The notes under the pieces are model-generated. The model saw only the letters and a list, made by a program, of their open reading frames with translations, did not search any database and had not been told where the DNA came from. 6,071 nt of DNA from Clostridia bacterium (GTDB lineage Bacteria; Bacillota; Clostridia; UBA1381): the NCBI GenBank assembly GCA_900751885.1, contig CAADTH010000030.1:1-6071 (forward strand), read 5' to 3'. A program made the position numbers and the translations under genes. Shown one piece after another: positions 1-4,345 of this stretch; positions within the stretch are counted from its first letter, which is position 1; each line of letters opens with the position of its first letter.

Positions 1-99
1 TTGACGAATATGCACCCCAGCCGGCTGTATTGTATGCGCGCACGGTGTAGGAGTAGCTCGTGCCGTTGGTAAGCCCTGTATCCGTGTAGCTCGTTCCTG
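1..99. repeat. Outer inverted repeat, left arm
   Basis: Exact reverse complement of 5973-6071. Pairing continues inward to position 136 with only two mismatches (positions 100 and 107), then falls to ordinary paralogue similarity. It lies in the last visible FN3 module of gene A and encodes residues 669-701. It may extend further left outside the window. Confidence 0.5.
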
Positions 100-514
100 A
101 CACAGAGCTTGATAGCACGGTTGAGCCGCGCTTGACTTCATATTTCGTGATGGAAGAACCGTTATTGGCCGGAGCTGTCCACTTAATTGTATTCGAGCCA
201 TTGCTTGGCGTAACGCTAATGGATGGTGCCCCTGGCAGTGCATATGGCGTGCCTGATTTCTCCGCCGAGTAATTACTCCATCCAGCTGCATTATATGCGC
301 GGACACGGTAGGTGTAAGCCGTTCCTGCTGTGACACTCGAATCGCTATAACTTGTGCTGGTGTAAGCGCTGTTTAGCACGGTATAGCTCCCGCTTCCCGT
401 TTTTCTCGATATCTCATATTTGGTAATCGTAGATCCATTGTTCGCAGGAGCTGTCCATGAAATCGTATTTTTACCCGCGCCTGCTGCGACTGTAATGGAA
501 GGTGCTGCTGGCGC
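1..514 (-). repeat. FN3 two-module repeat unit 2 (modules 6 and 7 of gene A), cut by the edge
   Basis: Second copy of the 546-bp two-module block; 514 bp are visible. Module 6 (about 531-621) matches module 4 and module 7 (from about 622) matches module 5. The outer part of module 7 is also the copy identical to gene B's second FN3 module. Confidence 0.5.
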
Positions 515-2104
515 TGCATATAGTGTGATACTTTGTCCTACGGAATAGGCACCCCAGCCTACGGAGTTGTATGCACGCACAGTATAGGTGTAAGACGTGC
601 CAGGGGTGGCAGTTGTATCTGTGTAGGACGTATCTGTGAGCGTACTTGTCAGTACCGTCGAGCCTCGCTTGACCTCATATTTCGTGATGGCAGATCCGTT
701 ATTCGCCGGAGCTGTCCAGTAGATTAAAACGGCGCCTTGCTGAGTTGGAGCAGGTGTCACTTGGATTGTCGGTGCCGACGGTACGCCCCTCGGTGTGCCT
801 GACTTCTCCGCCGAGTAGCTTCCCCAGCCAGCCGCATTGTTCGCACGCACGCGATAGGTATACGCTGTTCCTGCTGTCACATTCGAATCCGTGTAGCTTG
901 TGCCTGTATAGGAGCTGTTTAGCACGGTATAGCTCCCGCTTGCAGTTTTGCGCGAAATTTCATACTTGGTTATATCCGAGCCGTTGTCAGCGGGCGCCGA
1001 CCATGAAATTGCGTTTTGCCCATTGCCTGCTGTGACCGTGATGGTTGGCGCACTCGGCACTGCCATGCCATCTATCGTCCATGGACCTCCATAATAAGAG
1101 GAAACAAATGGGCTCCAGCCATAGCTATTTTTCGCCTGGGCAAAATATTTATAAGTTCCCGCGGTTAAATTTTTATCGCGATAATCATCATTTTTTTCTA
1201 TATTATCTGCCGAGATTGTCGCAACCTCTTCGTATGGTCCATCGTCCTTTTGCCGTATGATTTTGTATGCAGTGATAGCAGACGAACCTTGGGAAGACGC
1301 TAGAATGTCAACCATGATTTCACCGCGGCTTATAGGGGCACCTGTCACATATGGTGCAGACGGCGCGCCGACTGTAACCGTGGTGTTGACATACGCGCTC
1401 TTGTACGAGCCGCCTGCCCTTACAAAGCAAGAATAGCTTCCGCCTGCTACGCCCGTAAAGGAATATGAAGTATTCGTTGTAGTGTATGTTCTCCCGTCAA
1501 TTACTACATCATAGGAATCTGCTCCATTATTCGTCGCAGGTAAATACCACCGTAGTGTTACCGTCGTGCCGCTTACGGCTGCGTCGAGAATTAGCGGTTC
1601 ATATGGGGAAAGCTGCATTGAGGTCATGTCGCCCCATGAGCTCCATCCATATTCATTTTGCGCTCTCACCGCATATCCGTATTTGCATAATGGCAAAACG
1701 TCTGTATCAACATGCCGACCGTTTTCTGTCTCTGAGGCAGATATCTGCCATGTCTTTGTCTCGTTGGTTGTATGATTGACCCTTTTGATTTCGTACGCAT
1801 GGTTCCAGCCGCTAGAATCATAAAGATCTAATGAAATACCGCCATAAACAGGATACGGTGACACCCAAGGTGCGTATGGTACATCTGTCGGACCTGTTGT
1901 AGTTGGCGCTGGTGTCGGTGAATGGCTGATCGCCGGCGTGCCTGTTGCGGCAAGTAGTATCTCTTCTGAAAAGCCAGTATCCAATTTGGCGGCGGATGCG
2001 ATAGTCTGAAGCGTTGTCTCAGACAGAGTCAGTACAATCGCAATCGCAAGCACTGCACTGAAAATCCGCGTTCTTATCTTGAGATAGGATTTTTTCTTTT
2101 TCAT
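1..2104 (-). CDS. Secreted multi-FN3 surface protein (gene A), 5' part; runs off the left edge
   Basis: Continuous frame of 701 codons from ATG at 2104 to the window edge with no stop; the C-terminus is outside. The start is supported by AGGAG (2119-2115) ten bases upstream and by a classic signal peptide: basic MKKKKSYLKIRTR, a hydrophobic stretch to about residue 28, then IASAA, with probable cleavage near residue 39. A Pro/Thr-rich linker (about 61-75) follows, then seven FN3-like modules: about 76-165, 166-246, 247-347 (these three divergent), then 349-439, 440-530, 531-621 and 622 to the edge. Modules 4-7 carry the usual FN3 marks: Pro near the start, an SW/YW/KW tryptophan, APANNG, ITKYE, TSYTD, YTVRA and AGWG. 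FN3 arrays commonly act as spacers or adhesive modules in extracellular proteins. No catalytic domain or wall anchor is visible; an LPXTG, SLH or enzymatic domain could lie beyond the edge. Transcribed from the 2495-2523 promoter through a long structured leader. Secretion and FN3 content are firm; the role is unknown. Confidence 0.5.
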   Translation of the reverse strand, partial: MKKKKSYLKIRTRIFSAVLAIAIVLTLSETTLQTIASAAKLDTGFSEEILLAATGTPAISHSPTPAPTTTGPTDVPYAPWVSPYPVYGGISLDLYDSSGWNHAYEIKRVNHTTNETKTWQISASETENGRHVDTDVLPLCKYGYAVRAQNEYGWSSWGDMTSMQLSPYEPLILDAAVSGTTVTLRWYLPATNNGADSYDVVIDGRTYTTTNTSYSFTGVAGGSYSCFVRAGGSYKSAYVNTTVTVGAPSAPYVTGAPISRGEIMVDILASSQGSSAITAYKIIRQKDDGPYEEVATISADNIEKNDDYRDKNLTAGTYKYFAQAKNSYGWSPFVSSYYGGPWTIDGMAVPSAPTITVTAGNGQNAISWSAPADNGSDITKYEISRKTASGSYTVLNSSYTGTSYTDSNVTAGTAYTYRVRANNAAGWGSYSAEKSGTPRGVPSAPTIQVTPAPTQQGAVLIYWTAPANNGSAITKYEVKRGSTVLTSTLTDTSYTDTTATPGTSYTYTVRAYNSVGWGAYSVGQSITLYAAPAAPSITVAAGAGKNTISWTAPANNGSTITKYEISRKTGSGSYTVLNSAYTSTSYSDSSVTAGTAYTYRVRAYNAAGWSNYSAEKSGTPYALPGAPSISVTPSNGSNTIKWTAPANNGSSITKYEVKRGSTVLSSSVSGTSYTDTGLTNGTSYSYTVRAYNTAGWGAYSS
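515..1060 (-). repeat. FN3 two-module repeat unit 1 (modules 4 and 5 of gene A)
   Basis: The last four FN3 modules of gene A alternate between two types. Modules 4 and 6 share SRKT.SGSYTVLNS and AEKSGTP; modules 5 and 7 share KYEVKRGSTVL and lack AEKSGTP. The unit is therefore a pair of modules, 182 residues or 546 bp long. Corresponding landmarks, such as the GTGCCTGA stretch near 251 and again near 797, are exactly 546 bp apart. This pattern indicates duplication of a two-domain block. Confidence 0.5.
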
Positions 2105-2226
2105 ACCCTTTTATCTCCTCTCTTTTGGTGTATTCGTTGTTTTCCACGTATCTATATCAATCCGGTCTGCTGAATCTTGCTTATTTCGGAAGAGCGGAGA
2201 AAATTCCACTTCCTACGCAAACACGG

Positions 2227-2249
2227 AAATCACAATGAAAAAGTGATTT
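2227..2249 (-). other. Hairpin in the gene A 5' leader
   Basis: AAATCAC (2227-2233) pairs with GTGATTT (2243-2249) across a 9-base loop. It lies between the conserved leader core and the ribosome binding site of gene A. No U-run follows on the minus strand, so it is not an obvious terminator. There is no clear counterpart at the same place in the gene B leader. Confidence 0.5.
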
Positions 2250-2274
2250 TGTACGCCTGTCAAATATTTTGCAG

Positions 2275-2488
2275 ACACAAACAGCGAAAGTATCTCTACT
2301 TTCGCTGGTGATTTGTTGGCATTTCGCCGTATGCAATTGTACTCTATAACACTGCCTCATAGGACTGCGTAAAATTCATAATATAGTATCAGGCTTAAAA
2401 TACATTGTGTGGGCATTGTATATATAATAAGAAGTAAAAAACAAAAATCTTATTTTTCAAGCTAATATACTATATTTTTCTTTTGTGT
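2275..2488 (-). ncRNA. Structured 5' leader RNA of gene A (unassigned cis-regulatory element)
   Basis: This transcribed leader is a diverged copy of the gene B leader at 4024-4218. In order on the minus strand: outer stem P1 (2476-2467 with 2389-2380, 10 bp); a small internal loop; P2 (2462-2459 with 2396-2393, then a bulged base, then 2457-2454 with 2400-2397); an internal AU-rich hairpin; conserved CCCACACAA (2413-2405); a short hairpin GGCG-AAA-UGCC (2328-2318); and an 11-bp hairpin (2307-2297 with 2292-2282) capped by GAGA, a GNRA tetraloop. The P2 closing region reads GCUU/AAGC here and GCUC/GAGC in gene B, a compensatory change. The full leader to the ATG is about 380 nt. A riboswitch or protein-binding leader is inferred; no known class was recognised. 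Confidence 0.5.
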
Positions 2489-2494
2489 ATATTC

Positions 2495-2523
2495 ATATTA
2501 CCACCATGTGTTTCTATTGTCAA
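2495..2523 (-). promoter_or_regulatory. Sigma-A type promoter of gene A
   Basis: TTGACA (2523-2518), a 17-base spacer and TAATAT (2500-2495). The -35 box begins 47 bases before leader stem P1, exactly as at the gene B promoter, which strongly supports both. Transcription should begin near 2488. Confidence 0.5.
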
Positions 2524-2882
2524 GCATTTTTTGTAATATTCCTGTAATCCAATTTCAATTTCTATGAAATATTTTCCTTACAATTGTCTGGACTATTGCA
2601 AAAAAATCGGGAAATCAACCCTTTATTTTTAAATGTTTCGATAATTAAATTATAATCTATTTTTTCTATGAAATAAAAGAAAAAGTATGTTTAAAAACAT
2701 ACTAAAAAAGAAGCAAATAATACCAATAAATAATATAAATTGTAATTTAAAGTAAGATTAATTATATATTATGTAAACTATAGATAAAACTGCTTATATT
2801 TCCTGTAAACACGCTATTTTACGGCTGTTTGCAAAGCCCTACAACGCATCGCATTTTTTCTGGACGTGCCGAAAGAAATGGT
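2524..2882. other. AT-rich intergenic DNA between gene A promoter and Ppx/GppA terminator
   Basis: Very AT-rich, with frequent stops in all frames and no credible gene. The only structures seen are the 2684-2703 palindrome and short A/T-runs. The plus-strand open frame starting at 2829 is antisense to the phosphatase gene and its terminator and is not supported as coding. Confidence 0.5.
2684..2703 (-). terminator. Terminator-like palindrome upstream of gene A
   Basis: AGTATGTTT (2684-2692) pairs with AAACATACT (2695-2703). On the minus strand the stem is followed by TTTTTCTTTT, so it could be a weak backup terminator stopping read-through from the phosphatase gene into the gene A promoter region. 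The stem is AT-rich, so efficiency is doubtful. Confidence 0.5.
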
Positions 2883-2884
2883 AC

Positions 2885-2909
2885 AAAAAAAGTGGCATAC
2901 TGCCACTTT
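2885..2909 (-). terminator. Rho-independent terminator of the Ppx/GppA gene
   Basis: A 9-bp stem, AAAGTGGCA (2889-2897) with TGCCACTTT (2901-2909), has a 3-base loop. On the minus strand it runs straight into a T-run covering 2891-2885. It begins 4 bases after the stop codon of the phosphatase gene. Confidence 0.5.
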
Positions 2910-2913
2910 CCGA

Positions 2914-3816
2914 CTATGAATGGTTTAAAATATTTTCCCACAGGTATCCCTCGCGCACCCCCGCCTTTACAACCTGCATCTGCTGTGCGCCTACGTATTT
3001 ACAAATTGTCTGCAGTGTTAAAAGTCCAGGTAAAATCGTGGTCACACGCTCGGGCAGAACCTGTCCGATCAGCCGTACGCCATTGAGCTCCAAATCATTA
3101 ACAAGGTTACATAAGTCATCGATTTGTTCCAGCGTAAGAAGTCCTCCTTTGTCCTTTCCGACAAATGCCTTGTGTAGTTTCGCGCCAGCGCGTGCCGTAC
3201 CCCCCATTCCATAAAGTGTGTCATATCCAAGCTTCCTAAGCTCAGGAACTTTCTTTAGCTGTTCTAATACGTATCCCCTAATCGCCTTTGTCTCCTTCGC
3301 AGTCGGCATGATGCCCTTGACAAACTCATTGTGGATGCGAAGGCATCCAATCGGCAACGAGACAGCGTGGATGACTGCATCATTCTGATAATGAAAAATC
3401 TGACAGCTTCCTCCCCCCAAATCGAGTCCAATTCCGTCATGCGTCTCCACTGCGGAGCGCAGTCCTGCATAGTCATAGGCGGCTTCCTGCTCTCCTGAAA
3501 TCAGATGAACCTGCAGATTCGCCTGCTCCTGTATTTTTCCAAGTAATGTGTCAATATTCTCCACGTTCCGAAGCGACGCGGTGGCAAAGCAGTGCGTCTG
3601 CTTGCACCCCAAAAGCCGACAGAGCGTCGACATATCGGTTAGCACCTGAATGAGCTTTTCGCGTCCGTCCTCGCTGAGCGTCCCGTCCTTTACATAACTG
3701 ATGATACCAGAGAAGTCCTTCTCATTGATAAGCTCCTTATAATTTCTTCCCTCTACCTCGTAGACCACAGTGCGTATCGTGTTAGAGCCTACATCGATAA
3801 TTCCGTATCTTGTCAT
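2914..3816 (-). CDS. Ppx/GppA family phosphatase (exopolyphosphatase / pppGpp phosphohydrolase type)
   Basis: 300 residues, ATG at 3816, TAG at 2916-2914; GGAGG (3828-3824) lies 7 bases upstream of the start. Family motifs in order: phosphate-1 loop DVGSNTIR (8-15), ATASLRN (78-84), SGEQEAAYDYAGL (107-119), phosphate-2 loop DLGGGS (132-137), LPIGCLRI (154-161), GMGGTARA (203-210), ERVTTILPG (256-264) and a C-terminal KAGVREGYLWE segment (284-294). These are the signatures of the actin/hsp70-like Ppx/GppA fold. Members remove terminal phosphate from polyphosphate or convert pppGpp to ppGpp in the cytoplasm. The length fits the short two-subdomain form, without the C-terminal HD-like extension of the E. 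coli enzymes. The usual glutamate pair in the third motif reads Q110-E111, keeping one glutamate. Polyphosphate versus pppGpp preference cannot be read from sequence. It has its own promoter and terminator, so it is monocistronic. Confidence 0.5.
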   Translation of the reverse strand: MTRYGIIDVGSNTIRTVVYEVEGRNYKELINEKDFSGIISYVKDGTLSEDGREKLIQVLTDMSTLCRLLGCKQTHCFATASLRNVENIDTLLGKIQEQANLQVHLISGEQEAAYDYAGLRSAVETHDGIGLDLGGGSCQIFHYQNDAVIHAVSLPIGCLRIHNEFVKGIMPTAKETKAIRGYVLEQLKKVPELRKLGYDTLYGMGGTARAGAKLHKAFVGKDKGGLLTLEQIDDLCNLVNDLELNGVRLIGQVLPERVTTILPGLLTLQTICKYVGAQQMQVVKAGVREGYLWENILNHS

Positions 3817-3847
3817 ATTTCATCCTCCGTTTCCTCTCATAGGCAGT

Positions 3848-3875
3848 ATTATATCACTTTTGCGGGAAGAAGCAA
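3848..3875 (-). promoter_or_regulatory. Promoter of the Ppx/GppA gene
   Basis: TATAAT (3853-3848) is preceded by TTGCTT (3875-3870) with a 16-base spacer. The predicted start near 3841 gives a short leader of about 25 nt, in contrast to the long leaders of genes A and B. Confidence 0.5.
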
Positions 3876-3914
3876 GTCTGTTTTGCTCTTTTTGGGGGAA
3901 AGTTATTTCCTATA

Positions 3915-3946
3915 TAATGTCATTTTATTTAATTTTAGTGACATTA
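3915..3946. promoter_or_regulatory. Dyad between divergent promoters, possible operator
   Basis: TAATGTCA (3915-3922) and TGACATTA (3939-3946) form a perfect 8-bp inverted repeat with a 16-base AT-rich spacer. The centre is about equally far from the phosphatase -35 box (3870-3875) and the gene B -35 box (3989-3994), roughly 60 bases each way. That fits a regulator site serving both promoters, but such dyads also arise by chance in AT-rich DNA. No T-run follows to suggest a terminator. Confidence 0.5.
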
Positions 3947-3988
3947 CATATTGATTGAAATTAAATAACAAAAAGATTACAAAAACTC

Positions 3989-4017
3989 TTGACATTAAAC
4001 ATACTCCGTGATATTAT
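3989..4017 (+). promoter_or_regulatory. Sigma-A type promoter of gene B
   Basis: Consensus TTGACA (3989-3994), a 17-base spacer and TATTAT (4012-4017). The same arrangement and the same 47-base distance to stem P1 are found at the gene A promoter. The predicted start is near 4024. Confidence 0.5.
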
Positions 4018-4023
4018 GAAAAA

Positions 4024-4218
4024 CAAGAAAAGATATTTATAGTGTATTAGCTCAAAAATTAGAATATTATATTTTAAAGATATATTTCTTGTTAACACAC
4101 CCACACAACATGTTTTGAGCGTATTATGCACTATAAATCTATGAATGGAGTACAACTGCATACGGCAAAATGCCGATAAATCACCAGCGAAAGTAGAAAT
4201 ACTTTCGCTGTTTGCGTG
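4024..4218 (+). ncRNA. Structured 5' leader RNA of gene B (unassigned cis-regulatory element)
   Basis: Paralogue of the gene A leader. Elements in order: P1, TTTATAGTG (4036-4044) with CACTATAAA (4129-4137), 9 bp; internal loop of 5 and 8 bases; P2, GCTCAAAA (4050-4057) with TTTTGAGC (4113-4120), 8 bp; an AU-rich inner part; CCCACACAA (4100-4108); the hairpin CGGCA-AAA-TGCCG (4163-4175); and an 11-bp hairpin (4185-4195 with 4200-4210) with a GAAA GNRA tetraloop. Pairing is kept in both leaders although bases differ. No terminator follows the core, so if it regulates, control of translation or RNA stability is more likely than attenuation. The full leader to the ATG is about 320 nt. Confidence 0.5.
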
Positions 4219-4272
4219 TTTCAAACTCTTTTAAAGCGTAAACATTGGTTTCCTATTTTCACATCTTCTGCT

Positions 4273-4294
4273 TACCGTTAAACTGGCAGCGGTA
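4273..4294 (+). other. Hairpin in the distal gene B leader
   Basis: TACCGTT (4273-4279) pairs with AGCGGTA (4288-4294), 7 bp including one G-T wobble, with an 8-base loop. It sits about 30 bases before the ribosome binding site and has no following U-run. It could be an expression platform or a chance structure. Confidence 0.5.
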
Positions 4295-4327
4295 CATGCA
4301 GAATTCATATAAAATAAAAGGGGTAAG

Positions 4328-4334
4328 AGAGGAG
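4328..4334 (+). promoter_or_regulatory. Ribosome binding site of gene B, with two possible ATGs downstream
   Basis: AGAGGAG is followed by ATG at 4336 (1 base away, too close) and ATG at 4346 (11 bases away). The 4336 frame ends at TAG after ten codons. The 4346 frame opens the signal peptide, so 4346 is the gene start. Confidence 0.5.
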
Positions 4335-4345
4335 AATGAGTAACA

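Noticed and set aside
1..1060. CRISPR array or short tandem repeat
   Set aside because: The periodicity is that of FN3 domains (about 90 codons) within an open frame, not short direct repeats with unique spacers.
533..1779. Several plus-strand open frames across the left part of the window
   Set aside because: All are antisense to the FN3 array of gene A and have atypical composition (many Cys, Arg, His, Ser). The minus strand is open for 701 codons with clear domain repeats.
2829..3086. Plus-strand 85-codon frame over the 3' end of the phosphatase gene
   Set aside because: Antisense to conserved C-terminal Ppx/GppA motifs and to the terminator stem.
4024..4218. Cyclic-di-GMP riboswitch (class I or II) as identity of the leader
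   Set aside because: Tempting because such elements often control surface proteins and have a GNRA loop. However, the expected class I GGCAAACC and GACGCAAAGCC segments and the class II conserved core are not seen in either leader.
3961..4224. Minus-strand 87-codon frame over the gene B promoter and leader
   Set aside because: Covers a consensus promoter and paired RNA stems on the other strand, has biased AT-rich composition, and is not a recognisable protein.
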